Shown: positions 50,596 to 63,875, counted from the first letter of the stretch. The stretch is 64,000 bases of DNA from Nymphalis io (GCF_905147045.1 NC_065918.1:11718001-11782000), one strand, 5' to 3'. Numbers and translations are program-made. Notes: generated by a model from the letters alone, not told the origin.

Positions 50596-50896
50596 GTAAC
50601 AGCCTGTGAATGTCCCACTGCTGGGCTAAAGGCCTCCTCTCCACTTTTTGAGGAGAAGGTTTGAAGCTTATTCCACCACGCTGCTCCAATGCGGGTTGGT
50701 GGAATGCACATGTGGCAGAATTTCAGTGAAATTAGACACATGCAGGTTTCCTCACGATGTTTTCCTTCACCGTAAAGCACAAGATGAATTATAATCACAA
50801 ATTAAGCACATGAAAATTCAGTGGTGCTTGCCCGGGTTTGAACCCACGATCATCGGTTAAGATTCACGCGTTCATACCACTGGGCCATCTCGGCTT
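50596..50896 (-). repeat. SINE A (Metulj-like), best full-length copy
   Basis: About 300 bp. The tRNA-like head is at the right end: box A TGGCCCAGTGG and box B GGTTCAAACCC fit the RNA polymerase III consensus. The body carries conserved blocks shared by all copies in the window. It resembles the Metulj SINE of Heliconius from memory; not checked against a database. Confidence 0.88.
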
Positions 50897-50924
50897 AGTA
50901 AGTTTACCTATTAGTATTGCTTAT

Positions 50925-51300
50925 TAAGACGAGTGGATAAGGCTTGATCCTTAGCTTTCTTTCTCCAATCCCTGCCCACTGCTTTACGAATATCATCATT
51001 GCATGTAGCTACAGGGTCAATGGAGGTCCCATTACGTTAGTTGACACGTGGTCTTAACAAAAGCCAATCTGCTCCACCAGCCATTGGTTACGGCATATGT
51101 GGTCTGCCCACTGCCACTTCTGCCTGCTAATTTGCTGAGCTATGTCGGTAACCTTAGATCCCTGACAAATAACTTCGTACCGAATTCGATCCCTAAGAGG
51201 AAATCCGAGCAAAGGGACGTTACCACTCACCAAGCAGCTTGTCCACCAGTTCAAGGCCACTTAGCGAGGTATGGAGAAAGCTATGCTTGGAGTTTCTTTT
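50925..51300 (-). mobile_element. LINE (non-LTR retrotransposon) 3' coding remnant
   Basis: Reading minus from about 51190: LRDRIRYEVICQGSKVTDIA, then QKWQWADHICR, and further on DIRKAVGRDWRKKAKDQA, the C-terminal part of a lepidopteran endonuclease/reverse-transcriptase LINE (consensus LRDRIRNE...KWQWAGHI...). Stops and frameshifts show it is dead. At its right end, 51267-51302, a phrase from the same LINE (MEKAMLGVS) reads on the plus strand instead. Confidence 0.7.
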
Positions 51301-53805
51301 GACGACTGTAGCGAACATTCATTACCCAACACGGATTAAAAACAGCCCAATCTCCGAATACCATATCATATTAAACATAATCTGTGCCGATTACTGGTCG
51401 ACATAAATGTTACTCCTAACAAAGAATCATAGTCAAGTCATTTTCACTATTACACTATTTTATTCAAAGATTCTGGGTCAAGACTGTCTTAACTAGAGGC
51501 TGCACTTACGCTCGGACTTCGGCCGTTATTACGTTTGCAGAGTAGAGTAATATCGAAAAACAAGGGGCTTAGCACTTTCTCTATTTTAATTTTGCTATCG
51601 GAAAAAAGAACGAGCGTTGTTTCTCACAAAGTCCGCATTCAGGATAAGTGGTACAATTAAAGCATTCGCAGCTAGGTACTTATTAAATTATTTAAAGTGA
51701 CCATTATAAAATATGGAATATTTACGGTGAATTATTTACGTGTGATGTTGTTCTCACTAAATTCAACTGTGCATGATATCTTTTACATATGTATATATAT
51801 ATTTCGCACAAGTCGTTTGTTCTAACACTGATCTTTCAGTCTCAACTAATAAGAGTTTGAGTAACACGAAGCCACACCGAGTATTTTTCTGTGGTTATAG
51901 TGAAGTTATAGGGAAATCATTTGGCTTGAACAGTGCAAAGAAAATGTTTGAAAATACCGAGAAAGGATGTTGTAAATTAACCGTTGCATTTCTGAGGTAT
52001 ATCCGACCGCAGGAGTGTGTGGTGGAATGGGTAAAATCATTTTATTAACTGTGAATTTCCAATTGCATCCAACGCATAATTATTTTTAATTTCCTTTTTA
52101 GTAAAAAAGTATTTTTTACAAATAATTTAGTATGTCGACAAATATTACATATATTTTAATTGACATTTGCAGCATTATTATTATAGTATTTACGCCTTTA
52201 TCTATAAATGCTGTTTAATGGGTGATTTGTTGGCAGAAAACCCTATTCCTTATATTCTTTCGAATGTTAAATAATGATGACAGAAAGTAAGAAATCAGCT
52301 TTAAACTTTATACTCGTTATATATCGTTATAATTTATACGTCCAGTTGTTATTTTCCATTGATAGAGTTTTCCATTGATAGCTATGTTATCTATTTTTTG
52401 AAGATTATCCGAAAGTTTGTGAAATTGTGAGATATTTTCTTGTGTAACGTTCGAGTTAGCGCGAGTGTGTGTGTATATGTATATATGAATAATAAGTCAT
52501 ACGGTGATTTTTTTAAATCAATATCCCTCATAAAATACAATTTGTGTCTGTGGTTATGTGAATGTGTTTGAAATCAAGAGCTTTTTTTCAGTGTCCGACA
52601 CAGGAGGGTTCGTCTCAGTGTGGGTGACAATTCGTTTGTAACACAACTTACAGTCTGACTTATATAGCTTACATGTATATAAGCGGGGAATCCTGGACGG
52701 AGGGTCTTCGTTTGAATGTGTACACTTCCGAAAAGTGCAAATAGATATCACTTTTAATTTATTTTGCGATCCGACCCCTACTCGAATCGACTTTTTGGGC
52801 TTACTTGTATACGAAACCTATTATGTACATTCCTATCTAATCCTGTATTCGTTTGCAATGTATTTTTCTATAACATTACTTTTCTAAAAATACATATTTA
52901 CATGGTAAATTAATAAATGAGGCTAATATTATAAATTCATAAGTAAGTCTTTCTGTCTCTTAAATTTTCAGAATTAACTTGAATCAGGAAATTTGTCATA
53001 CCTTGATGCCTGTACAATAAGCTTGTAAATTACGCAATATCCGGGAAAAATAGTTTTGACACGTAGAAGTTCCACAGAATATTGTACAACAATAAATGTA
53101 AAAAAAAATTAAAGAACGGTATTAGTGTTAAGTATATTAACCATATCGGATAATTTAAAAATCTATTTTTACGAAAATAAAATTAAGAGTATATATATAC
53201 TATATATTTGACTTTGACATAAATAATGATTTTTAAATAGCAAATAAAAAATCACTTATTAAGAAGTTATTATCAATGTCGTAAAAAATACGATTAAGGA
53301 TCAAAGATAAGTTGATACGAGAGTTTATTGGCAACATCGTCTCCCCAGATGATAGAAAAAAAATTCAATTACAGATGCTCGCCGAACTGGAACGCTCAAC
53401 TTTAAGCTATTTATACACGATATTTTTTTGACAAATTAAACATGTATAATTAAAAGATTTTTATATATCTTAAACAGTTATGCAATTTTAAGCGAGTTCT
53501 ACGCGCAATAACAAAAATAAACCAATTTGTTTCACATTTAAGTTAAATAATGGCTGTGCTCTACTGCTTAATCTGTTGAGATTAAATAAAAAAAAAATTA
53601 GTCCCACCCAAACGATTGTAGTTTTGTCGCTGTCTACTACATACCAATTATAATGTATACTATATACAATATCAATTTGAATTCGTTTTGTAAATGGATT
53701 ATATTAAGTTTTTTTTTTTAATAAATTATTTTATTTTTTATTAGTTATTCTAACGTTAAAGAAGAAATACTCTGTAGTCCTGATTGATTGATGATTAGAA
53801 TCAGT
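51301..53805. other. Non-coding stretch; one weak exon candidate
   Basis: AT-rich. An open stretch at 51773-52048 (+) has a TTTCAG before its inner part and a GTAAAA near its end, but no family match. A TG/TA-rich patch lies near 52462-52488. Nothing else is recognised. Confidence 0.4.
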
Positions 53806-53960
53806 GTGCTTAGTGCGAGTTTTTTTACTTATTCGATAGCGTTGATGATAACTGCGATTTTTATGGAATGAAAACAGCGCCGTCTAGTGACTATATTTGG
53901 ATATTCCATACAAATTACAGTTAAAGTCTGTAGAACAAGTAAAAAACTCGCACGAGGCAC
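53806..53960. mobile_element. Fold-back MITE-like element
   Basis: About 155 bp with imperfect terminal inverted repeats of about 22 bp: left gtgcttagtgcgagtttttt, right aaaaaactcgcacgaggcac. The inner halves also pair partly (gatttttatggaatg against cattccat-type sequence in the second half). No coding capacity. A non-autonomous DNA element is the best reading. Confidence 0.65.
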
Positions 53961-54919
53961 AGAGTATGATCACTTGAACAAGGAACCTAACGTCTTAGAT
54001 CCCATGTGATGTTATAGATGGTATAAGAATTTGTTTGTACTTCTTGCAAAATTATAATAATTGTCTATGGAAGAAGGTCCACTTACTATTATGCTCGTCT
54101 CTATACGTAAATAGAATAAAAAAAACTTTTTTGTTTGGGGTGTCCAAATCTGACGAAGTTTTCTTATTTGTCTGATTCGGAATCAGGCTAGGACTAAGCT
54201 TAACTAAGGGTAATCTGAATGGATATGATACACCAAATAATAATACACTCTTCTGATATAAAAGAACAGTTTTATCATTTATTTTAAAATATGATTTTAT
54301 ATACTTGAGATATTTATGTTAAATAGATAAATGATTTAGATAGTATTACATATTACTATTATTGGCCTTACAGGCTTACTTATAAACGATATTAAGCGAA
54401 TGATTAGCTAAACAATTCTGTCTTCTATTCGGATGTCAAATCTATAATGTCAAAAAGAGTGAAATCAGTGTTTAACTAAACACGCGCGTCTATATAACTT
54501 TAAACATATTTGAAACAATGCCATTTTAAATATTGTGATGATTTTAAAGACGGTATTAAGTAGTATGTCCAGAGAGTAATCTTAAAATTTAAAGATTTTG
54601 AAATAATTTTGACACCTTGTGAGATTAATGAAATGTTTTTGTTGGGATTTTGTGAGTGAAATAAGTTATAATAAGTGCTTAATAAACATATGAAATATAT
54701 TTAATGATTACGTCGATATTATCGTACTAATATTATAAGCCTGAAGAGTGGTTTGTTTTGATTTAAATACGCCAATCTTAGAAACTATATATCGGTTCAA
54801 TACGAAAAATATTTTTGCGCTACATAATCAAAGTGGTGAAGCGGTAACGTTTAACGAAAGCTAAATTGCGCTACTTTTTTAAATTTAATATTGAAAGCAT
54901 CTGCCGGCATTTTTTTCCT

Positions 54920-55146
54920 ACAGGTCACCCTTGCCAATATACATTGTAAGTGTTTCATTTCATAGACCGACAATGCCCTGCTTTGTATAGGAAATAAGAT
55001 GTTGTGTGCTCTGTGTCTGTAATTACATTGGGCCGTTCACCCTTCAAACCGGAACACAGTTATACAAAGTATTGATGTTTGGAGATAAAATAATTAATGA
55101 ATGGGTGGCTGGCTACTGAGACAGAGTTGCATGTAGCCCTCCGTAC
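54920..55146 (-). repeat. Repeat B, divergent copy
   Basis: Shows ggaaataagatgttgtgtgc, cgttcacccttcaaaccgga, gatgtttggagataaaataa and atgaatgggtggctggctac. Older than the copy at 33945. Confidence 0.65.
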
Positions 55147-55259
55147 AATGAAAGTAAAGTATCCTTGAAATTCAATCATGCGTTTTAAGCCTTAATCGAA
55201 ATCTAGTGTTTAAGCTTACACACGATAATGGAATTGACGCTATGTACATAATAGAAGTC

Positions 55260-55390
55260 CCCGATAGTCAATAGCGTGTGACATGTAACATGACGTCATA
55301 AATACACATCAGCTAACGTCACTTGTTACATGACATCGTGCCCCGTCATGTCGCGCCACGTCACCGCCACGCGTTGTTGACTCGATATTG
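55260..55390. promoter_or_regulatory. GC-richer patch of TGACGTCA-like motifs
   Basis: Contains one exact ATGACGTCAT (55290-55299) plus several cgtca/tgacg half-sites (taacgtcact, ccgtcatgtc, cacgtcaccg) within 100 bp, and an imperfect inverted repeat tgtaacatgacgt / aacgtcacttgttaca. TGACGTCA is the CREB/ATF site in animals. No gene is recognised nearby. Confidence 0.3.
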
Positions 55391-55584
55391 CCATGGTTTG
55401 ATGAGCTACCCTTTAAGATGGACCTACATACTAATTTCGTGATAATTAGTAATATTTTTGTTTAAACTATGGTTGGGTTTTCAGCTTCGTATGTTTTACA
55501 CACGCCTGATGGATATAAGGCCTGCGTCGGGGTTACGATGGACAGATGACGCAGCTAGACGTATAGATACTTCCAGAGATGAAG

Positions 55585-55818
55585 AGCCGAGATGACCAAT
55601 TGGTTAGAACGTGTGAATCACGTAACCAAATATAGTTTATGTGATCAACCACGGACAAGCACTGCTAAATTTTCAGTGTCAGATTAAGAACTGTACTTAC
55701 AAAGCTTGCGTGTAGATGAAACCTTCGCGAGGAAACCTGCATATTTTGGATGAAAATCTGCTACGTGTGTATCCAACAACTCAAATTAGAGCAGTGTGGT
55801 GTAATAAGCTATTCCTTG
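55585..55818 (+). repeat. SINE A, old divergent copy
   Basis: Starts agccgagatgaccaattggt (decayed box A) and continues through gaggaaacctgca, tctgctacgtgtgtatcca and gcagtgtggtgtaataagct. Box B is lost. Confidence 0.65.
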
Positions 55819-55951
55819 AAAAATTCAATTTATGAATACATTAAAGCCTTAAACATATGCAAATATAAATTAAAAAGAGCTACTGTACAAATCATGGGCG
55901 TTTAGAATGATGGCAAGAATGCTTTTCTTAAAAAATATTTAATAGTATAGT

Positions 55952-56215
55952 ATAGTAACAGCCTGTAAATGTCCCACTGCTGGGCTAAGGCCTCCTCTCC
56001 TTTTTTTGAGGAGAAGGTTTGGAGCTTATTCCACCACGCTGCTCCAATGCGGGTTGGTGGAATACACATGTGGCAGAATTTCGATGAAATTAGACACATG
56101 CAGGTTTCCTCACGATGTTTTCCTTCACCGAAAAGCACGAGATGAATTATAAACAGAAATTAAGCACATGAAAATTCAGAGGTGCTTGCCCGGGTTTGAA
56201 CCCACGTTCATCGGT
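55952..56215 (-). repeat. SINE A (Metulj-like), head truncated
   Basis: Well-preserved copy that stops within the tRNA-like head just after box B, so box A is missing. Its low divergence suggests a fairly recent insertion. Confidence 0.83.
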
Positions 56216-57306
56216 ATTAAAAATATTTATCATTCATCAATGCAATCTTAACGCAAACTTTTTTTCACACCATCAATAAAAAGTCAGTATTTGCATTTAG
56301 TAAAGAAAAATGTCACTGAAATATATTTTATACTTATAAATACAAATGTTTGTATAAAATACTATTTCAAGCTACACTTTATAAATATACTAAAATTCGC
56401 ATAACGATCGAGTTCAATGAACTTTTTGTGGTGTCTGGTTATTTTAATAAACGAACTTCCTATGTATTTGACAAAATTTTATTGTAAGCGATGTGACAAT
56501 AAATAAATGCATTTTTCGGTATTTTTTCTTAAATTCGATAAAAATATATTTAATACTAATTCATTATTGTTTCATTATATAACAGGACTACAGAAATTTG
56601 TATTTCTACACAGTTAAACCATAATTAGTGACTGGGCTTTTTTAATTGTGTGATATTTGTACTTAGTTAAAAAAATATTCGCATTATAATATTTGACTTA
56701 CATAAAGACTATGAATATAATTAAATACATAATTCTTCCATACGTGGGTATGTTAATGAACTCCTAAAATTTGAGTGATTCCCGGGATGGTAAGATTGGT
56801 CTCGATAAGTGGCGACGCGATCGGGATTTAACAAACAAATTTAAAAAAAAAACATTATTTCATCCCTACGAAGTTGGAACGTGCTATTAGTATGTAATAA
56901 ATACTTATTTTACATAAATATTGCGTTCAATGAAAAAAATAAAATTATGATATTATCAATGGATATACATTTTTTAAGAGCACTCGATACTAATGATGCA
57001 GCTCATTTCGTTTAAAAAGAATTTCTTTTACTTTGAAGGATCTTTGTTATATTATTGAAAATTGTGAGAGAAACGCTAGTTGGTTTGTTATCGAAGTTAA
57101 CAAGGAACTGAGAATTATATTGCTACGATCGAAACGCCTGGAGCATAGCGGTTTAGTATCGGGCATTGTAAGAAAATTTTATTAAAGTTATTAAAAACTA
57201 TTTTGCAAATTACTTTAACAAAAATATAGTCCTTTACGTTCATTTAATATATACATTTTTTGGAATTTCTTATAAATAATGCTGAAAGCAAAATAATTTT
57301 TTTCCC
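56216..57306. other. AT-rich stretch; nothing recognised
   Basis: No coding signal, repeat or motif that I could support. Confidence 0.5.
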
Positions 57307-57590
57307 GGTGGTAGGGCTTTGCGAAAGCCTGTCTGGGTGGGTACCACCAACTCATCAAATATTCTGCCACTAAACAGTAATACTTAGTATTGCGTTTCGG
57401 TTTGAAGGCTGAATGTGCCAGTGTAATTGCAAGCATCTTAGTTCATCTTAGTTCTCAAGGTGGCGCATTATCGATGTGAGAAATGCTTATAGTTTTTTAC
57501 ATCGCCAATGTCTATGGGCGGTGGTGACCACTTACCATCAGGTGGCCCATTTACTCGTCTACCTACCTGTAACAAAAATAATAATAAAAA
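57307..57590 (+). repeat. Repeat B, full-length copy
   Basis: Starts ggtggtagggctttgcgaaa, passes accaccaactcatcaaatat and tgggcggtggtgaccactta, and ends ctacctacctgtaac before an A-rich tail. This is the most complete plus-oriented copy; the A-rich end hints at retrotransposition. Confidence 0.82.
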
Positions 57591-58517
57591 AACCATTGAT
57601 TTCAATAAATAAAATATACTGATGTTTTATTTGCCAAGTAATAAAGAGAACAGAAATCTTGTTGTATACTATATGCATTTATGAATATGAAACAAGTGAT
57701 AAGAAATGTATTAATGCTTTGCTTTTTGACGTAGATGAATAATTTGTATATACTTTAGTTTTCAGAGAACATAGTTATAAATTTAATGTAAATAATTGTT
57801 TATATTTTTATTAGTAACTGTTATTTTTAATAAATTACATAATATGAACTATATATGGTTAATCCTTTTAAATATGCGATCTAACCTAACTTAACACTCT
57901 CTAACTTTAATCATAGCGTATAAAGTTCTGCGTGAATCGTAGTCTTAAGCTCTTTACCAGCTCTTACCTACCTACCTACCTTATCTACCTTAGTCAAAGT
58001 ATGTAACTTAGCCATTTTGCTGATAGATCTTTGAGTAACGAAGACAATGGACAACGGGCTTCTAAGAGCAAATAAGACGCTAGAGAGAGTACGACTTTAC
58101 ATAAATTTTTTTTAGTAGGTATTCATTTTGTAGCAAGTTACTTAATAACTAGCTACATTGTAATACAAAGAAGATAGAAAATGTTTAAGATTCTCAAAAC
58201 TAGCATGTAATTTTGTTAAGAATAACACTAATAATAAAAAGAATCGAATTAAAGTTTACTCGTTTCAAATTAAAACGTATTTGAAAAATTGTTTTTGCAT
58301 CATATTGATAAACATTTTCCGATGATTTAAAAATCTATACACAAATATCATAACGAAACACTCATATTGTACTAATTGGTATTCAATGTTCGTTAAGAAC
58401 CCATCACACAAATATTCAATACACGAAACTGTGGAAAATAAATGTAATAATTAATTCTTTTTTTTCAATTTTTTTAATTGGTCAAAAATGTATTGCATGA
58501 ATGTTTTACCGACTTTT

Positions 58518-58710
58518 TTTATACAATAGGTAAATATGGACGAGAAAATGGGCCACCTGGTGGTAAGTCGTCACCACCGCCCATAGACAATGGCACTATA
58601 AAAAAATATTAACCATCCCGTCCATCGCCAATGCGCCACCAACCTTGTAACTTAATTGTTACATTCCTTGTGACTCTAGTTAAACTGACTCATTCGCTCT
58701 TCAAACCGTG
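58518..58710 (-). repeat. Repeat B, 3' two-thirds
   Basis: Reads gggccacctggtggtaagtc, caccaccgcccatagacaat, gccaatgcgccaccaacctt and tcgctcttcaaaccgtgatg, then diverges. Confidence 0.78.
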
Positions 58711-61700
58711 ATGGAATACAATGGTGATGAACATGGTACATACAAAATCTTTGCGCCGGCTACTTCACCGCCGCACCGTTGGCCAACACCATCATTTTTT
58801 TTGCATGTGTATTTTAATTTTGCTGTCACTCCTAAGTTATTAATTTAAATTAATTATTTCGTTTAATGCTCAAAGTTCACCACCACAATTCACCACGGCC
58901 GATCAATTTTTTATATAGCGTTATAAAGTTTTATATAATAAAAAAAAAATTGAAAATGTACCATTCGACTATTTGCAGTTTACAAAAATAAAAGGTGTAG
59001 GTAAATAATAAACTAAGCGTAGTCCTGTTCGCTCCTTTTATCCGTGGTTCGCTCACACCGCGGTTACTTTTAGCATTAATATATACCAGTCCTAATTTTG
59101 ATACAAAAGGTCCGATTTAAATAATTTAAAGAGGAATTTACGTATATAATCAACCTTTATTATAAAGCTTTTTAATTGCATCAGGATTAATATTATGATA
59201 CGAATCTCATCATCTTTCAATTCTACCCGTGTTTTTATTAACTAATTTAACAAAAAACAATTATTGTGGTTTAACTATAATAGATGTACAACTTACCGGA
59301 CTTTTTTGTAGATAATAATGAGTTCTATAAATACGCAAAACATGATTTTTGGCATCATCAATAATTTTCGCAGCGCATGTCAAATAATGACTTTTATAGG
59401 AAATAAAATCGGTAAAAAAATCTGTCAGTTTCCTGAATCGCGCTGCATTTCATTTATTTTATCAATTCGCTACAAGGTATATATTAATATAAGGTAAAAT
59501 GAAGCCCATATCTTAAGTTAGACCTCTAGCAATACATCAATGAAAACCGCATTCAATTCCATGCATTAGTTTTTGCGTGATGCGAGTACAAACATACAGA
59601 CAGACTAAAATTCTAAAAAGTGTTGTTTTGTTTTCTGTTACTTTAATAAAGACCTTATCAGTTTATTTCCAGTATCTATAATGTAAAGAAATTGGCCTGG
59701 TACGATTTTATTATATGTATAGAATGTATAATTGATATAGATATAATTTTATAAGTACTTTTTTTTTGTTTCGCTGTATATATTTCCCACTATTTTCAAC
59801 AATAAAATGTTTAATTGTAGACGGCTGCAGTTACCTGTCTGAGTGCATCCATAATCCATTGGCCGTTACTCCAAGGCTGTCAAATCGTTTCCCGTATTTA
59901 AATTTAAGCTATCCAAGTACAAATTGTTGTATATTGATGTACCTTCATTTTTGTTATAAGCCTGATATTTTAATGACGATATGAGTAATGCAAAAGTATG
60001 AACGACGAAATCAGTTTTTTTTTATTGAATAAGATATCACATTATGAAATATTCATACTCTACGTTTGTTAATAATATATATGTAGCAATATGTCATATT
60101 TAAAATGATATCACCTTTCAGTGTCTCGTTTCATAAGCCATTCCCTTATCTTATGGAGACACTAGATAGGGTTCTTATTACACATCTTTTATGGTCCATT
60201 AATGGGTTACACGCTCTATATATCATATAGCATTACTCTACCTACATATTACCGGTATATTTCTTTATATGTAGCTACTCTTCCAAGCCTAAAATAATTG
60301 TTTGCAGGAAATGTGTACATGTTTACGCGGTGCACGCCAGTAAATTCACTGTTTTTTTGTCATCATCTTCAATAATCGTCGTCTTATTTAAGCCAACTTA
60401 AACGAAACGCTAATGAATTATACACTTGAATTTTTCTTGTGAATCACTCCGCCCATTGGTGAAAACTATTTTTATCGTTTTCAGTCAGACAGACAGACGT
60501 GGCGGGGACTTTGTTTTATATTATGTATCGATACTATCATTAAAGTGCTTCAATAATTCATAGGTTAAAAAAAAACAAGAATATTTCAAATAAGCTATTG
60601 TTTTTTTTATTATTTAAAGAAAAACAATCTGTCTGTCACTTAAGGAATTATTACCTCAAGCAAAATACAGCTGGCATCTTTTTAATAATACTCTCCTTGA
60701 TTTATACTGTAACTTGATTTACATTGTAACTGCCCTTCACATCAATTAGATTATTAGTTTTTATTTGAACTTGCCTTTTTATATATACTTAAAATACTGG
60801 TATTTTATATCTATATAAGAAATATATTAAAACATATTTATGTAGAAGATGAGGTGGTAAAATTGTTTTTTTATTTTGTATCATGCATTGGTTGTGATTA
60901 GTAAAGCTGGCTTATGATTACTTAGTGCACCAAGAGAATGAGATAATAATCCTCTCGAACTAACCAGTGCGTTCTGAAACAAAAAAACTGTTAAAAGCAC
61001 TACGGAAACAAAAAAATATTACACACTAATCTTGTTACGGTAGCTGTTGCTACGAGGTGCTACGAGTAGGAGGCGAGCTATTTGTTCAATGAATGACAAT
61101 GAAATATCGCACATCCGACTTTGAAAAATGTATATTTGGAATTGAAAAGACCATCAAAGTTCCATTTAGATCATGAGTCGTCTAGTAATAAACAATTAAT
61201 AAAGTTATTTATTTCTAATAGTGAAAATTTTAAGCAGCAAAAATATAGCCGGTTAATTTTGCAAGTTCTTCACAAGTACGGTATTTAAAAAATAAAATAA
61301 ATGACCTTTATTTTGCCAATACTAATACTTTAAAATAAATATAAATTATATATTTTTTTCTATATTATTAACTCTTTATGTATCTTTTTTAAATTATGTT
61401 AATATTGTCTACGTCTTACGACGGTACTAAAAGACGAATTATTTGTACTGTTTTTCTTTTATTTATTTAATGTTTATTATTTAATTTAATTTAGATTTAC
61501 TTTTATTGTTACTATTGTTTTTTAATCTTTTTGTGCGTGTGGAGTTTCTCATAAAGTAGTTGTTACACTCTTAAAAATTTTATTCCATTATAAAAGTGTA
61601 TTTTGTATTTATGAGTAACCTTAATAAATAGAATAAATTGAGCACTGATACGATGATTATCTGCTAATAATCACGCACTCGGAAAACAATGACGCGCTTC

Positions 61701-63294
61701 GGATAAGCTCCGGGTCCTACATCATGAGCTTTATCATTTGATAGTCAAATTCTTTATTCAAATCGAAATGCTTTCAGTAGCATATATGTTACGTTTGAAA
61801 CTTTTCGAATATTTTGTTTTATTTAGAACTTTACAGAATATCAGGGGGTAGTAGTACCATAATTCGGCTTATGCTATCATGTTGCTACAGCAATTCTGTA
61901 CCTAACCATCAAAACCATCCGAATCTTTGGCAATGGTACAGTTGTCAAACCAAGATTTCCGGTTTCTGCGTGATATAACTTGTTCATTTACCAAAATGGG
62001 ACATAACAGCACAAGCTGATTTAACATGTAGACGTCAATATTTACAAATATTAAATAAATATTTACAATAAATATTAAATATTTACAATAAATAATACAT
62101 TTATGTTTATAATAACATTTTTATTTAATTTTTGCTTATAATATGACATCTACATTTCATATAAGCACATAAGCTATGACGTAATGACAAAATTGAGCTA
62201 CGGTTTGCTTGTTTGGTTTAGTTTTGTGTGTTGAATAAGTTTTTGGTGCTTTCATGTAGGTTATAGTATAATGCTAGCTGTTTGAAAATGGCTTTGAAAC
62301 GAGAGAACGGGCGTTGCTTTGTGTTGTTTTATCAACTCGTAACAACCGTGATGTAGATGAATCACGTAGTCCTATCTTCCATTCTCCATTGGTACCTACG
62401 AGTACATACATTTTTAACAAAATATTTTTTCATTATTTTAGATATAATGTTTTTTTTTTGTTCTGTTAAGCTTTTGTGATATCTAGTATATATAATAGAC
62501 AGACGAATTTTGTTTCAGATGGCGTCAATTAAAGTAATATGTGTAATACATTCAAGTTTGAGTAGTATAAACAAATAAACAATTTTTATAGTCAATTAAC
62601 ATTTATTGGTCGAATCTTAAAGATAGCCTATGGTATTAATTATGGATTTGTGAAAAAATAGCGTTTTTAATATCTATGAAGTTGTTATTGCAACTTTGGA
62701 AGTAAAACTAAAGTGGAATAGCGTTGTATTATAAGTAAATATATATGAATCAAGAACTGTTTGTAGTGCATATTATAGTAGAGCTATTAGAAAATTGCAT
62801 GGATTACGTAAATCTAATATTTCTTTATCTATACTGCTTCGATTGTAATAAGCTACCTAGATATTAGTTAGTGTTGCGTTTTTAACTTTAACCTACATTC
62901 AACCAGCTCAGTACAAAACTGATAGCGGGTTCGAACTTTTAACAAACTGGCTCATGACTATAAACAAGTCTTGAATAAACCAATAGTAAAACTCGTTGCA
63001 CTTCGACGGTGTTTCGAAATAAATGTCAGGGAATTTTCTTTTAAAGTTGGTAGTTTTCTTGAAATATCAATCCTGTTTTTGTAATGGAGGTCACGTAACG
63101 GTATTCTTTGAAATAAGAAATAATATACTATTCTTATTTTTGAAAACAATGACATAAATCTATTATTTAAAAATGAGTAAATTTAAAGCTGAGTAAGTTA
63201 AGCTAACTAGATAAGTTGCAATGTGTAATTTATTGAGTAAACTGTTTTGTTAGCAAATACAGTTTTACCATTTTTCTCTGTTCAGAATTTTAAG
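58711..63294. other. Non-coding stretch, mostly AT-rich
   Basis: Apart from the repeat fragment at 60437 and a short tandem ATTTACAATAAAT-like run at 62038-62096, nothing is recognised. A 72-codon frame at 59766 lacks support. Confidence 0.45.
60437..60530 (+). repeat. Interspersed repeat 3' fragment
   Basis: tgaatcactccgcccattgg, cagtcagacagacagacgtg and ggggactttgttttatatta are phrases of a repeat I recall from many insects. Class uncertain. Confidence 0.4.
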
Positions 63295-63600
63295 TGACAA
63301 TCAACGGGTCGAATGTGTTTCCATTCCCGTGCCTCAGAAAGCACGTTAAGGATTTAGTCACGCGTCCTAACCTTTTTTGTTGCTGCCCGTCATGTGATTT
63401 GCCGTTCTAGCGCCCCAAACATCGGAATAACCACTAAAAAACCACCGGAACCCTTTCCGTCTTAATAAGGAGAACTACGGGATCGCTTGCGCATGCTACC
63501 GTGACATTATAATTTATCCCCTACACAGTTGATTAGTCTTATTTGAAAATGGCTACTGCGACCGGAATTATCTGATATTTTTTTATCTGACCGGTATTCG
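63295..63600 (+). repeat. SINE B, divergent copy
   Basis: Shares cccgtgcctcagaaagcacg, ttaaggatt, ctacacagttgattagtctt and aaaatggctactgcgaccgg with the copy in secernin intron 4. The head is not recognisable. Confidence 0.5.
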
Positions 63601-63689
63601 TCGTTATTTTGCGAGGCTGCGTTGTTATGTAAATCATAAATATTGTGTAAGTTTTTTTTAAATAATTTATATAAAGCTTCTGCTTGCAG

Positions 63690-63875
63690 TTTTGTCCGCT
63701 TGTTAAGGAGAGCGGTGATTGCAGGTATTAGATACTATATGTTCTTTTCTGTATCCCTCACAAGGTGTATGCAAAATTTCATGATGATCGGTTGAAACGT
63801 AAACGTACGTAACGAAACGGTGAAAACGTAGCAAGCAAACAAACTTACTTTCGCATTTATAATATTAGTTAGGAT
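63690..63875 (+). repeat. 3' end of interspersed repeat
   Basis: cctcacaaggtgtatgcaaa, atttcatgatgatcggttga and cttactttcgcatttataat with attagttagga: the common tail of a lepidopteran repeat, also seen decayed at 47322-47510. Confidence 0.6.

Noticed and set aside
50586..50798. 70-codon minus-strand open frame
   Set aside because: Entirely within the full-length SINE A copy.
50830..50896. tRNA gene suggested by boxes A and B
   Set aside because: The boxes belong to the SINE head; there is no complete cloverleaf with acceptor stem, and the SINE body continues directly.
55902..56138. 78-codon minus-strand open frame
   Set aside because: Within a SINE A copy; no independent support.
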